A stretch of DNA of 64,000 nucleotides from Caballeronia novacaledonica (GCF_900258035.1 NZ_OGTP01000025.1:1-64000); one strand, 5' to 3'. Shown: positions 11,201 to 19,788, counted from the stretch's first letter. Notes: a model not told the origin generated them from the letters alone. Numbers and translations: made by a program.

Positions 11201-14200
11201 GGCGTCACGTTCAGGCCCGCCATGCCGAAGCGCTCGCTGGCGAGCGCCGGCTCGAAGTTGAACATCACGTTGAAGAGCGGCGTTTGCGTGAGGCTGCGGC
11301 CAGGGCTCAGCGCATCCACGACGCGCGAGAACGGCGCCGTCTGATGCGCCTGCGCTTCGAGCACGCGCTCGCGCACATGGGCGAGCAGATCGTCGATCGT
11401 GCGCAGTCCGGCCAGCTCGCCGCGAATCACGAGCGTATTGACGAAGAAGCCGATCACCGACTGCATCTCGCCGCGCTCGCGTCCCGCCACGGGCACGCCG
11501 ACGCGCACATCCTCACTGCCGCCATAGCGCGCGAGCAGCACGTCGAACGCGGCGAGCAGCACGACGAACGTCGTCGTGCGATGACGCCGCGCCGTCTCCC
11601 GCACGCGATCCCTCGCGCGCGAAGCCAGCGCGATGCTCACGCGCCCGCCATCCTGGCTGCGCTTGCCCCCGGGCATGCGATCGAACGGCAACATCGCTTG
11701 CGGCTCGTTCCCGGCGAGGCGCGTGCGCCAGAAGGCGAGATCATCGTCGATGCGCGCCTGCGCGTACGCATCACGTTGCCATGACGCGTAATCGGCGTAC
11801 TGACCCGGCAGCGCGGGCAGTGGCGACGCGCGTCCGTCGCGGGCCATCGCGTAGGTTTGCGCGAACTCGTCGATCATGATCTGCACCGACCACGCATCCG
11901 ACACGATGTGATGCACGACAAATTGCAGCAGATGTTCATCAGCGCCGAGGCAGATCAACGTCACGCGCAGAAGCGGACCCTGCTCCAGCGCGAACGGCGC
12001 GCGCGCGATCGAGCGGAGCGCCGCCGCGATGCGTTCATCGCGCACATCGGCGGGCACGTCCGCGAAATCGAGCACGGACCAGCCATAGTCGGCGAGATCG
12101 GAGACACGTTGCATCGGCATGTCGCCGCGCTCGGTGAAGCGCGTGCGCAGGCTGTCATGCCGCGCGACGAGCATCGCAAGCGCGGCGCGCAGCGCATCGC
12201 GGTCGAGCATGCCTTCGAGACGCACCGCGCCCGAGAGGTTGTACGCCGCGCTTTCGGGATCGAGCCGCGAGAAGAACCACAGCCGCTCCTGCTCGAACGA
12301 GAGCGGCGCGGGTGCATGGATATCGGCGCGTGCGGCGATAGGCGCTTCTGCTTCGGCACTCGCCGACAACGCATCGATCGCGCGCGCCAGATCCGCGAGC
12401 ACCGGATGCGCGAACGCTGCCTGCACCGGCAAGTCGATGCCGAAGGCCGTGCGCATCGCGGCCACCGCGCGCAGCGCCTTGAGCGATTCGCCGCCGCGCG
12501 CGAAGAAGTCGTCGTGCGCGCCGATATCGTCGAGGCCCAGCACGCGCGTCCAGATGCTCGCGATCGCCAGCTCCGTCGCGGTGCCCGGCGCGGCCTTCGT
12601 CGATGTATCCGCCGCCGCTTGCGGCTCGGGCAACGCATTGCGATCGAGCTTGTTGTTGTGCGTGAGCGGCAACGCATCGAGCGTCACGAAGCGCTGCGGC
12701 ACCATGTACGTGGGCAGATACCGCGCAAGCTGCGCCTGCCATGCAGCGGCGTCCGTGTTCGCATCCGCCGCGCTCACCACGTAGCCGACCAGCAAGGGCT
12801 CGCCCGCGATGTCCTTCACGGCGGCGGCGGCATCGCGCACGCCGTCGAGCCGCCGCAACTGCGCCTCGATTTCGCTCAACTCGATCCGAAAGCCGCGCAG
12901 CTTCACCTGATGATCCGCGCGGCCGACATACACGAGACGCCCGCTCTCGATGCGGCACAGGTCGCCCGTTCGATACAGCCGTGCGCCCGCGCCGAACGGA
13001 TCGGGCACGAAACGATCGGCCGTCAGCGCGGCGCGTCCGAGATAGCCGCGTGCGAGATTCGTGCCGCCGATGCACAACTCGCCGATGCCGCCCGTCGGCA
13101 CACGCGCGCCGCTCGCATCGATCAGATGGAACGCCGTGCCTTCGATCGGCTCGCCGAGCGTGATGAACGGCGTTGCATCGCCGCTTTCCAGATGCGCGAC
13201 GCTCGACCAGACGGTGGTCTCGGTCGGCCCGTAGAGATTCCACAGATCGACGCCGCGCGCCAGCAATCGCGCAGCAAGCTCGCGCGGCAACGCTTCGCCG
13301 CCGCACAGCGCCTTGAACGCGCGCCCCGCCGCCGGTCCCGGCCAGCCGCCTTCGAGCAGCACTTTCCAGCCCATCGGCGTCGCCTGCATCATCGTTGCGC
13401 CGGAACGCGATACGAGTGCGCCGAGACGCTCGCCATCGGTCACGTCCTCGCGCGACGCCAGCTCGATGCGCGCGCCGGCGATCAGCGGCAAATAAAGCTC
13501 CAGTGCGGCGATGTCGAACGAGAGCGTCGTCACGCTGAGACACACGTCGCCGGCGCCGATGCCAGGACGTATCTGCATGCTCGCGAGGAAGCGCGCGAGC
13601 GCATCGTGCGAGATGCCGACGCCCTTCGGCTTGCCCGTCGATCCCGATGTGTAGATCACATAGGCAAGCTGCGCGGGATGAATGCGCACCTTCGTCGATG
13701 ATGCGGCAGGCGCGGCGCCGAACGTCGCTTCGAGACGCAGCACATCGAGCGCGCCCGCGAGCGCTCGTGCGCCTGTTTCATCGGCGATCACGCACGCGAC
13801 GCCGGCATCGTCCAGCATCATGTCGATGCGCGCCGTTGGCAAGCTCGTGTCGAGCGGCACGTAAGCCGCGCCCGAGCGCATCACGCCGACGAGCGCCGCC
13901 ACCAGCCCGACAGATCGCGACACGCAAATGCCCACGCGCGCTTCCGGCGGCACGCCGCGCGCTTGAAGTTGCGCGGCAATGCGATCCGCCCATGCGTCGA
14001 GTTCGGCGTAGGTGAGCGTGTCGTCGCCGCATCGCAGCGCGAGCGCATCGGGCGTGCGCGCGGCCTGTTGCGCGATGCGCTCGACAACCGGCACGAATGC
14101 GTAGTCTTCAAGCGAACGCATCGCGTCGAAGGGACGCGCGTCACGATCGAGTTCGATTTGCGCGGCGCGCACGGCTGCGTCATCGGCGATGTGCTCCAGG

Positions 14201-17200
14201 ATCGTCACGTAGTCGTCGAGCAGGCGATGCGCGGTCGCGGCATCGAAGATATCGGTCGCGTAGTTGAGGCCGAGCGTGAGGCCTTGCGCGGAATCGTCGC
14301 CGTCCACTTCCAGCGACAAATCGAACTGCGCGCTGGCCGTTGCACCGGCGATCGGCGTGACGTCGATGCCGGGCAGCGACAGCCGCGAAGACGTCTGCGC
14401 GCCGTAGTTGAACAGCGCCTGAAAGAGCGGCGTGTGGCTCGCGCTGCGCTGCGGCTGCAGGCGCTCGACCAGCTTCGCGAAGGGCACGCCGGCGTGGGCC
14501 TGAGCGTCGAGCACGCGCTGGCGGACATCGGCGAGCAGCGCGTCGAAGGGTTGCGCGCCTTGCGTGAGCACGCGGATCACGAGCGTATTCACGAAGAAGC
14601 CGATCAGCGGTTCCGTTTCCAGCCGGTCGCGCCCCGCCTCGGGCACGCCGATACGGATGTCCTGCTGGCCGCTATAACGGCCGAGCAGCACGCTGAACGC
14701 GGCGAGCATCGTCATGAAGCGAGTGGCGCCGTGTTCCTTCGACAAGGCGTCGAGCTTGCGGGCGAGCGCCGGATCGAGGCGGCGCTCGACGGTCGATCCG
14801 GCGCTGTCGCGCGCACCGTGACGCACGCGATCGACAGGCAGTTCGAGCAACGGTTGTTCATCGCCGAGCGCTTGCTGCCAGTACGCGTATTGGGCTTGCA
14901 GCGCGGCTTCGTTCAGATGCTCGCGTTGCCATGCCGCGTAGTCGCCGTACTGGATCGGCAGCGGAGCGAGTTGGGCTTCGTCGTTCGCGTAGAGTTGCGA
15001 GAACTCGCGCAGAAGAATCGTTTGCGACCACGCGTCCGAGACGATATGCGGCATCGCAAAATGCAGCACCGCTTCGTGTTTTCCGCATTCGAGCAGCGAG
15101 ACGCGGAGCATCGGGCCTGCGCGTAGATCGATCGGTTCGTGTGCGAGCGCTTGCAGTTGCGCTTCGTTTTCGTAACGAGCTTCGGTCCATTGGTAGCGTG
15201 GCGTGTCTTCCACCACTTGCCACGTCTGTCCGTCTTCTTCGACGAAGCGCGTGCGCAAACTCTCGTGACGCATCACGAAACGATCGAGTGCTTTGCGTAC
15301 GGCAGCTTTGTCGAGTTGTCCCTTCAGCCGCACCGCGCCCGCGATCGTGTAAGCCGCGCTCGTCGGCTCAAGATTCCACAGGAACCACAGGCGTTCTTGC
15401 GCATAGGTCAGCGGAATACGGCCTGCACCGCGCCGTTCGATCGGCTGAACCTGCTGCGTCTGCCCCGCTTCCAGTTCCGCCGCGAGACTTTCCAGCACCG
15501 GATGCATGAAGAGTGTCGCGAGCGTCACTTCTCTTTGCAGTTCCTGTCGAATGCGCGAAGCGACTTGCATCATCAGCAGCGAGTGACCGCCGATCTCGAA
15601 GAAGTTATCCGTCACACCGATACACTCGCGGCCCAGCACCGCCTGCCAGATCGACAGCAATTCGCCTTCCAGTTCGGTACGCGGTGCAACTTGCTCGCGT
15701 TGTTCAGGCGTTTGCGGTGCGGGCAGCGCTGCGCGATCCACCTTGCCGTTTTGCATCAGCGGCAGCGCATCGAGCCTCACGAACGACGCTGGCACCATGT
15801 AGTTCGGCAGGCGCGTTTCAAGCGTGCGACGCAGCGTTCGGAGATCAGATTGACCGACCACGTAACCCACAAGCTGGCGCGCTTCGCCCTCGCCCGCCAG
15901 CGCCACGACCGCAGCGTTCACGCCATCGACCTGACGCAGCGCCGCCTCGATTTCGCCCAACTCGATACGAAAGCCGCGCAGCTTCACTTGCTGATCGAGA
16001 CGGCCAAGAAAATCGATGCTCCCATCCGCACGCCGACGACACAGATCGCCACTGCGATACAGCCGCGCGCCCGGCGTGCGCGGGTCCGGCACGAAGCGCT
16101 CGGCCGTCAGTCCCGGCCGGTTCAGATAGCCACGCGCAAGCGTCAATCCGCCGATACACAATTCGCCGAGTCCGCCCACCGGCACTTCATTGCCGAAACG
16201 ATCGAGCACGAGCACCGAGCGCGACGCATACGGCTCACCGATCGACACGATGCTCTGCCGCGTATCCGCTTCGGTCGTCTCGCGGTACATGCAGGCGACG
16301 GTCGTTTCGGTCGGGCCGTAGAGATTGTCGAGCCGGATATGCGCGAGCGGTCCGCGACGCCATTGCGCGAGCGCATCGCCCGGCAGACCTTCGCCGCCCA
16401 CGGTGATCTGACGCAAAGCGGCAAGGTCTTGTGCGGGCGGCGGCGTGCGCAGCCATTGCTGCCAATACGCCGTCGGAATTCGCGAGAAGGTCACGCCGCC
16501 GTCTCGAAGATGCGCGCTCGTCGTATCGATGTCCCACAACTGCGGGCCGCGCATTTCCACTTGGCCGCCTTGCATTAGCGCGGGCAGCATCTCGTGCAGC
16601 GCGACATCGAAGTTGATCGTCGATGATTGCAGTTGCGTGTCGTGCGAAGTGATGCCGTAGCAGCCGATGAAATCATCCAGATGTCGCGAAAGCGAGACGT
16701 GGCTCACCGCGACGCCTTTGGGCTTGCCCGTCGAGCCGGATGTGTAGATCACATACGCCAGTTGCTCTGGATGGATCGTCACGCTCGGTGCTTCGTCGGA
16801 GAACGTGGCGACCTGATTTACATCGATCACTTCGAGGCCCGAGAACAATGCGCCACACGTGGCGATCGTCTGCGCATCGGCGATGACGCAATGCACGCCG
16901 GCGTCTTCGATCATGACGCTCAAACGTTCCGCGGGATACGCCGGATCGAGCGGCACGAACGCGCCGCCCGAGCGCAACACACCGACGAGCGATGCAATCA
17001 GCGCGGGCGAGCGCGTGAGGCACAGGCCTACGCGCGATTCGGCATGCACGCCGCGCGCGTGAAACGCATGCGCAAGACGCGCGGACCACGCCTGCAACGC
17101 GCCATAGCTCAATCGCTCGCCTTCGCAATGCACGGCGTTGGCCTCGGGCATCCGTTGCGCCCGTTCCGCAATGCGTTCGCCTACAGGTGCGAACGCATGC

Positions 17201-18690
17201 GCGGCCAACACGGGATGCGCTTGAAGTGTTTCGAGCGTGAGCGCACCGAGAGACGCATCGCCTTGCGCACCGATCTGCTCCAGCAACGACACGTAATGAT
17301 CGAGCATGCGCGCGACGGTCGATTCGTCGAACACATCGCGTGCATACGTGAACGAGACTTCCAGTTCCTCGCCGCGTTCACGCGCCGTCAGCACGAGATC
17401 GAAGCGCGCGGTCTGCAAGTCCGACGAGATATCCGACACCGTCAAACCCGGCAACGTCAACGGCGCGCGTTCCGGGCCGAGGTAATTGAACATCGTCTGG
17501 AACAGCGGCGTGTGGCCGAAACTGCGTTGCGGCTGCAGCTCCTGCACGAGCCGCGAGAACGGCACGTCCTGACGCGCATAAGCGTCGAGCGTGCGCGCGC
17601 GCATTTGCGCGAGCAGTTGCCCGAACGTCGTCGCTTCGTCCATGCGTGCGCGCAGCACCAGCGTATTCACGAAGAAGCCGATGACACGCTCGGTCTCGTC
17701 GCGATCGCGTCCCGACACCGGCACGCCGACGCGGATATCGTCCTGCCCGCTGTACTTCGACAGCAGCAGTTGATAAGCCGAAAGCAGCGCGGTGAAGAGC
17801 GTCGTATCCGCCGCTTGCGAAATCTTGCGCAGCGCCGACGCCGTCGCGCCCGCGATACCGCGCCTAACGCTCGCGCCCGCCGAGCCGCGCATGCCCGTGC
17901 GCGGACGATCGAACGGCAATTCGAGTACCGGCTGCTCTCCGCCCAGCTCCGCGCGCCAATAGCTCAGTTGCCCGGCGACCGATTCGTCGTCGAGCCATTC
18001 GCGCTGCCATGCCGCGTAGTCGCCGTACTGGATCGGCGCGTCGTCGCTGCGCCGATGCGCACTCGGCGATACGCCGCATTCGGCGCAATAAGCCGCGACG
18101 AATTCATCGACGAACACATTGACCGACAATCCGTCCGACACGATGTGATGAATCGCGACATGCAGCACGTGATCGTCCGGCGCACGGCGCAGGAGCGTCG
18201 CGCGCAGCAGCGGCCCGCGCTCCAGATCGAAGGGCGCGTTTCCGAGCGCATCGAGACCGGCGGCGAGCGGCGCATGCGTGTCGATGTCGAGCTCGCGCCA
18301 GCCGTAGTCGGTCGCGCCCGCGACCTGCATCGGCACGCCGTCCCGTTCGACGAAATGCTTGCGAAGGCTCTCGTGCCGCGCGACCACGCGATCGAGCGCG
18401 GCCTTCACCGCGCGGCGATCGAGCGTACCTTGCAGCCGCACCGCGCCCGTGATGTTGTACGCGGCGCTCGCCGGATCGAGCTTCCACAGAAACCACATGC
18501 GCTCCTGCGCATGCGAGAGCGGAAACACCGCGCCGCGATCCGGAAACGGCACGATCGGCAGACGCGAAGCCTGCATGCCGCGCGCGCGCAACTGATGACG
18601 AAACTGCCTGCGCTTCTCTTCCGGCAACTGCACATACGCCTTCGATACGGCGAGCAAATCGGGGACGGCTGCGATTGTGGTGTCGCTCAT
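5269..18690 (-). CDS. Four-module NRPS with terminal thioesterase (C-A-T x4, TE)
   Basis: A 4473-residue synthetase that adds four residues and releases the lipopeptide. Order with approximate residues: C1 50-480, A1 500-1000, T1 (GGHSL, 1035), C2 1095-1520, A2 1550-2040, T2 (GGESL, 2067), C3 2150-2580, A3 2600-3090, T3 (GGHSL, 3112), C4 3195-3620, A4 3640-4140, T4 (GGDSL, 4159), TE 4240-4470 (GWSMGG near 4291). No E domain or methyltransferase is present. Pocket codes read by eye: A1 and A3 identical, DVHRTGLVAK (no code I recognise; inferred graminine); A2 DILQLGLVWK (glycine-like); A4 DGEDHGTVTK (acidic at 239 and 278, so a basic residue such as Orn or Lys). C1 has HHIVSDG; C2 and C4 read PHIVSDA, C3 HHIVSDA. 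A 2.6-kb internal repeat carries A1/T1 and A3/T3. The gene ends 8 bp inside the acyl-loading NRPS, so the terminating enzyme is encoded before the initiating one. Confidence 0.95.
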   Translation of the reverse strand: MSDTTIAAVPDLLAVSKAYVQLPEEKRRQFRHQLRARGMQASRLPIVPFPDRGAVFPLSHAQERMWFLWKLDPASAAYNITGAVRLQGTLDRRAVKAALDRVVARHESLRKHFVERDGVPMQVAGATDYGWRELDIDTHAPLAAGLDALGNAPFDLERGPLLRATLLRRAPDDHVLHVAIHHIVSDGLSVNVFVDEFVAAYCAECGVSPSAHRRSDDAPIQYGDYAAWQREWLDDESVAGQLSYWRAELGGEQPVLELPFDRPRTGMRGSAGASVRRGIAGATASALRKISQAADTTLFTALLSAYQLLLSKYSGQDDIRVGVPVSGRDRDETERVIGFFVNTLVLRARMDEATTFGQLLAQMRARTLDAYARQDVPFSRLVQELQPQRSFGHTPLFQTMFNYLGPERAPLTLPGLTVSDISSDLQTARFDLVLTARERGEELEVSFTYARDVFDESTVARMLDHYVSLLEQIGAQGDASLGALTLETLQAHPVLAAHAFAPVGERIAERAQRMPEANAVHCEGERLSYGALQAWSARLAHAFHARGVHAESRVGLCLTRSPALIASLVGVLRSGGAFVPLDPAYPAERLSVMIEDAGVHCVIADAQTIATCGALFSGLEVIDVNQVATFSDEAPSVTIHPEQLAYVIYTSGSTGKPKGVAVSHVSLSRHLDDFIGCYGITSHDTQLQSSTINFDVALHEMLPALMQGGQVEMRGPQLWDIDTTSAHLRDGGVTFSRIPTAYWQQWLRTPPPAQDLAALRQITVGGEGLPGDALAQWRRGPLAHIRLDNLYGPTETTVACMYRETTEADTRQSIVSIGEPYASRSVLVLDRFGNEVPVGGLGELCIGGLTLARGYLNRPGLTAERFVPDPRTPGARLYRSGDLCRRRADGSIDFLGRLDQQVKLRGFRIELGEIEAALRQVDGVNAAVVALAGEGEARQLVGYVVGQSDLRTLRRTLETRLPNYMVPASFVRLDALPLMQNGKVDRAALPAPQTPEQREQVAPRTELEGELLSIWQAVLGRECIGVTDNFFEIGGHSLLMMQVASRIRQELQREVTLATLFMHPVLESLAAELEAGQTQQVQPIERRGAGRIPLTYAQERLWFLWNLEPTSAAYTIAGAVRLKGQLDKAAVRKALDRFVMRHESLRTRFVEEDGQTWQVVEDTPRYQWTEARYENEAQLQALAHEPIDLRAGPMLRVSLLECGKHEAVLHFAMPHIVSDAWSQTILLREFSQLYANDEAQLAPLPIQYGDYAAWQREHLNEAALQAQYAYWQQALGDEQPLLELPVDRVRHGARDSAGSTVERRLDPALARKLDALSKEHGATRFMTMLAAFSVLLGRYSGQQDIRIGVPEAGRDRLETEPLIGFFVNTLVIRVLTQGAQPFDALLADVRQRVLDAQAHAGVPFAKLVERLQPQRSASHTPLFQALFNYGAQTSSRLSLPGIDVTPIAGATASAQFDLSLEVDGDDSAQGLTLGLNYATDIFDAATAHRLLDDYVTILEHIADDAAVRAAQIELDRDARPFDAMRSLEDYAFVPVVERIAQQAARTPDALALRCGDDTLTYAELDAWADRIAAQLQARGVPPEARVGICVSRSVGLVAALVGVMRSGAAYVPLDTSLPTARIDMMLDDAGVACVIADETGARALAGALDVLRLEATFGAAPAASSTKVRIHPAQLAYVIYTSGSTGKPKGVGISHDALARFLASMQIRPGIGAGDVCLSVTTLSFDIAALELYLPLIAGARIELASREDVTDGERLGALVSRSGATMMQATPMGWKVLLEGGWPGPAAGRAFKALCGGEALPRELAARLLARGVDLWNLYGPTETTVWSSVAHLESGDATPFITLGEPIEGTAFHLIDASGARVPTGGIGELCIGGTNLARGYLGRAALTADRFVPDPFGAGARLYRTGDLCRIESGRLVYVGRADHQVKLRGFRIELSEIEAQLRRLDGVRDAAAAVKDIAGEPLLVGYVVSAADANTDAAAWQAQLARYLPTYMVPQRFVTLDALPLTHNNKLDRNALPEPQAAADTSTKAAPGTATELAIASIWTRVLGLDDIGAHDDFFARGGESLKALRAVAAMRTAFGIDLPVQAAFAHPVLADLARAIDALSASAEAEAPIAARADIHAPAPLSFEQERLWFFSRLDPESAAYNLSGAVRLEGMLDRDALRAALAMLVARHDSLRTRFTERGDMPMQRVSDLADYGWSVLDFADVPADVRDERIAAALRSIARAPFALEQGPLLRVTLICLGADEHLLQFVVHHIVSDAWSVQIMIDEFAQTYAMARDGRASPLPALPGQYADYASWQRDAYAQARIDDDLAFWRTRLAGNEPQAMLPFDRMPGGKRSQDGGRVSIALASRARDRVRETARRHRTTTFVVLLAAFDVLLARYGGSEDVRVGVPVAGRERGEMQSVIGFFVNTLVIRGELAGLRTIDDLLAHVRERVLEAQAHQTAPFSRVVDALSPGRSLTQTPLFNVMFNFEPALASERFGMAGLNVTPVESTTGTARFDLVLTARERGEELEVSFTYARDVFDESTVARMLAHYVSLLEQIGANGDASLGALALETLQAHPVLAAHAFAPVGERIAERARRMSEANAVHCEGERLSYGALRAWSARIAHALHARGVHAESRVGLCLTRSPALIAALVGVLRSGGAFVPLDPAYPAERLSVMLEDANVRCVIADAQTIATCGALLSGLEVIDVNDVDAFSDEAPSVRIHPEQLAYVIYTSGSTGKPKGVAVSHVSLSRHLDDFIGCYGITSHDTQLQSSTINFDVALHEMLPALMQGGQVEMRGPQLWDIDTTSAHLRDGGVTFSRIPTAYWQQWLRTPPPAQDLAALRQITVGGEGLPGDALAQWRRGPLAHIRLDNLYGPTETTVACMYRETNEADTRQSIVSIGEPYASRSVLVLDRFGNEVPMGGLGELCIGGLTLARGYLNRPGLTAERFVPDPRTPGARLYRSGDLCRRRADGSIDFLGRLDQQVKLRGFRIELGEIEAALRQVEGVSAAVVALTGEGEARQLVGYVVGQSDIRTLRRTLEGRLPNYMVPASFVTLDALPLMQNGKVDRAALPAPQTPEQREQVAPRTELEGELLSIWQAVLGRECIGVTDNFFEIGGHSLLMMQVASRIRQELQREVTLATLFMHPVLESLAAELEAGQKQQVQPIERRGAGRIPLTYAQERLWFLWNLEPTSAAYTIAGAVRLNGQLDKAAVRKALDRLVMRHESLRTRFVEEDGQTWQVVEDTPRYQWIEARYENEAQLQALAHEPIDLRAGPMLRVALLECGEHEAVLHFAMPHIVSDAWSQTILLREFSQLYANDEAELAPLSIQYGDYATWQREHLNEAALQAQYAYWQQALGDEQPLLELPVDRVRHGAASSAGAWVERNIDENLARALDTISRTAGATRFMTMLAAFGAVMQGYSGQRDVRIGVPVAGRDRLETQPLIGFFVNTVVIRVDTPPGAPFDVRLAQVRERVLGAHDHTAIPFAKLVERLQPQRSMSHTPLFQVMFDYSEAGTPLAMPGIEASALTGGTGTAQFDLSMQISVDTNGGLHIGLNYATDIFDEHTVSRIIDSYVAVLEQATRQPKRRSFDLPDDAERRQLARFTHGAPLAASAGLVHRRFEAHAAAYPDDTALVFEGTHITYGELNARANRVAHALIARGIGPDDKVGVAVERSVDMIVALFGVLKAGAAYVPLDPAYPVARLAHMIEDSGIALLLTQHALRPNLPLPDASNVVEMETIEASPMQSGDPLATPHAQQLAYVIYTSGSTGKPKGVGISHAAFAGHVDVAIRFFGLTRADRVLQFATFNFDGFIEQLFPALCIGASVVLRGHRLWDSVTFHERLLADRITVADLTTAYWQVLVQDFTARGVTDFGALRRVHAGGEAMSLAALKKWRAWPALADVKLLNTYGPTEAAVTASTFDCSAANDIDALPAQVPIGVPLPGRAIHVLTPELTLAPVGVKGEVAIGGALLARGYLNRPGLTAARFIPDPFDARGTGARLYLTGDLARWNAAGELEYAGRIDHQVKIRGFRIELGEIEAALRAQPGVRDSAAAVREIGGEPMLVGYVVPTPNDSDIDLHALRLALAAQLPAYIVPQRIVTLAALPLSPNGKLDLNALPLPSLVRDAASGNAPQTATEHALAAIWQAVLGVTHAGPDDDFFALGGDSLRTLQVARLAREAMLPALGIEAIFARPRLGDLAAHLDAQRDAAPASIVPMNTAGAPLDVFAIHPAYGLIAEYRTLARHLDGIASVHGVQSPVYGEPEWWARDLDALARDYAQRVRRVQPHGPYRFVGWSMGGLLAVEIAAQLEAAGETVDFIGLIDAGMQQNATLDAARAADVLSRRRVATREEIAAFWDGADDARRQWRAELGDTASDAGVIGHALIAIEHLQALTEAWRTRKVRAPLTLWWSKQEADAAALDEKTARWRACSAGATALAGTIDTDHVGIVRHPALLQDLAARLEALSKSEAEQEGLAHG
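8585..11181 (-). repeat. Internal NRPS repeat, copy 2 (end of C3, A3, T3, first half of C4)
   Basis: Second copy of the 2.6-kb block. It encodes the end of C3, all of A3 and T3 and the donor-side half of C4. The sequence flanking it diverges at once (C3 and A4 differ clearly from C1 and A2), so the copied unit is A-T with C-domain halves rather than a whole C-A-T module. Confidence 0.9.
14816..17412 (-). repeat. Internal NRPS repeat, copy 1 (end of C1, A1, T1, first half of C2)
   Basis: This block matches 8585-11181 almost base for base at a constant offset of 6231 bp, with no indel seen along its length and only scattered substitutions. Both edges fall inside condensation-domain coding sequence: one in the C-terminal part of C1, the other just past the PHIVSDA motif of C2. 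The near identity implies recent duplication or gene conversion, and the same substrate for A1 and A3. Confidence 0.9.
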
Positions 18691-18723
18691 GTGTCTGTCT
18701 TGTCCTGCTGATGCCTGCGGGGT

Positions 18724-19701
18724 TTAGCTCTCGCTCTGTTCGTTGCGCGCCTTCGCGTTCGGCGGCATGCCCGCCTGCCACTGATCCGCGCCATGCGCAC
18801 GCTGCCCGGAGTGCTCGTAGTGCAGCGCGCGCGCCTTGTCGGCATGACGCTGACCCGGCGCATGCTGCGGCGCATAGGCATGGCCGCGCAGCGCGGCCTG
18901 CGCCTTCTTGCGTTTCAGGAACGGGCAGCGGTCTTCGGCGGGCACGTTTTCATCGGTGAGGAAGTACTGCTTCCATTCGAGATTGCCGGGATCGCCATAG
19001 AAGCCGAGATCGGGATGCGCGCTCACGTCGTCCCATGTTTCGAGGCGCTTGCGCACCTGATTGCGCGCCTCGCGGCCGATCACCTTGTTCGTGATCGTGT
19101 CGACGAACACACTGCGCGGCTGGAACAGCAGCACCATGCCCGGCCCGAGATTGCGGCTGTGACGCACCTTGAAGGTCGGCAGCGCGCACACGACGAACAT
19201 CTGCACGCCCGCGAACGAGAACTCCCATTCCTCCTGCGACGGCTCCGGCTGGTTATCCGCCTCGGGATCGGGATCGACATCGTGCAGATGCTGCAGCGTC
19301 TTCCAGAACCATTGCTGGTATTGCTCGTGCGTGAGCAGCTCGCGATCGGGCTCGAAAAACACCGCGATGTTGTTGCGCCGGTACGCTGGCTGCGACGCGA
19401 GCATCGCGAAGGTGTTCATCGTCGCGGGCAGTTCGCGGATGTCCTTGCCGTTCACGTACGCGTAGAACATCTCGCCGCGCCGCTCGGCCATCGTGCCGAA
19501 GAAGCACGGATACTCGGGATGCATCACCTGCTCGCGCAGCGTCTCGTACGCGTTCGCGAGCCACGCGGGCGGACGCGCCGCCGCGCCGGTCCGGCTGCCG
19601 GCGATCACCCGGCTCGTCCAGTCGTTGGCATCGAAGTCCGCGCCGGCTGCGTCGGACGATTGCATCCCGCGAAACTGCGCGACGTCATCGTGTGCTTGCA
19701 T
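18724..19701 (-). CDS. YqcI/YcgG family protein, predicted role in diazeniumdiolate amino-acid synthesis
   Basis: A soluble protein of about 325 residues with the YqcI/YcgG family layout: an N-terminal block with YPCFFGTMAERRGEMFYAYV, a central WEFSFAGVQMFVVCALP segment and a C-terminal CPFLKRKK segment. No signal peptide or membrane segment is seen. Family members recur in clusters that make N-oxidised or N-N bonded residues, and from memory one is conserved in gramibactin-type clusters beside an HO-like oxygenase; the catalytic role here is inferred. I chose the second ATG (19701) because AGGA lies 6 nt before it, while the ATG at 19707 abuts that motif. It sits 33 bp before the four-module NRPS and is co-directional with the operon. 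The last 60 residues are His/Gln/Ala-rich and probably disordered. Confidence 0.85.
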   Translation of the reverse strand: MQAHDDVAQFRGMQSSDAAGADFDANDWTSRVIAGSRTGAAARPPAWLANAYETLREQVMHPEYPCFFGTMAERRGEMFYAYVNGKDIRELPATMNTFAMLASQPAYRRNNIAVFFEPDRELLTHEQYQQWFWKTLQHLHDVDPDPEADNQPEPSQEEWEFSFAGVQMFVVCALPTFKVRHSRNLGPGMVLLFQPRSVFVDTITNKVIGREARNQVRKRLETWDDVSAHPDLGFYGDPGNLEWKQYFLTDENVPAEDRCPFLKRKKAQAALRGHAYAPQHAPGQRHADKARALHYEHSGQRAHGADQWQAGMPPNAKARNEQSES

Positions 19702-19761
19702 TGTCATTCCTGTTGGTCATCACCGCCCATGCGGCGCGCGCCATGGGGCGCGCCCCGTCCG

Positions 19762-19788
19762 CGCCCGCTTTTTGTTCTCATGCGGGCG
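19762..19788 (-). other. Hairpin in the 163-bp gap inside the siderophore operon
   Basis: A perfect 7-bp inverted repeat (CGCCCGC/GCGGGCG, 13-nt loop) lies between the HO-like/cupin gene and the YqcI/YcgG gene. A 12-bp palindrome, GGGGCGCGCCCC, follows at 19745-19756. This is the longest gap in the operon. The structures could be a processing or attenuation site, but the T-tract needed for a classical terminator on the minus strand is missing. Confidence 0.35.

Noticed and set aside
8585..17412. The repeat pair as a sign of a mobile element or assembly duplication
   Set aside because: Both copies lie in frame in one intact gene with distinct flanks and scattered substitutions, which fits module duplication rather than insertion or misassembly.
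5188..18711. Several long plus-strand frames opposite the four-module NRPS (for example 5188-7932 and 16627-18711)
   Set aside because: Same Arg/His-rich shadow composition; the minus strand carries an unbroken NRPS.
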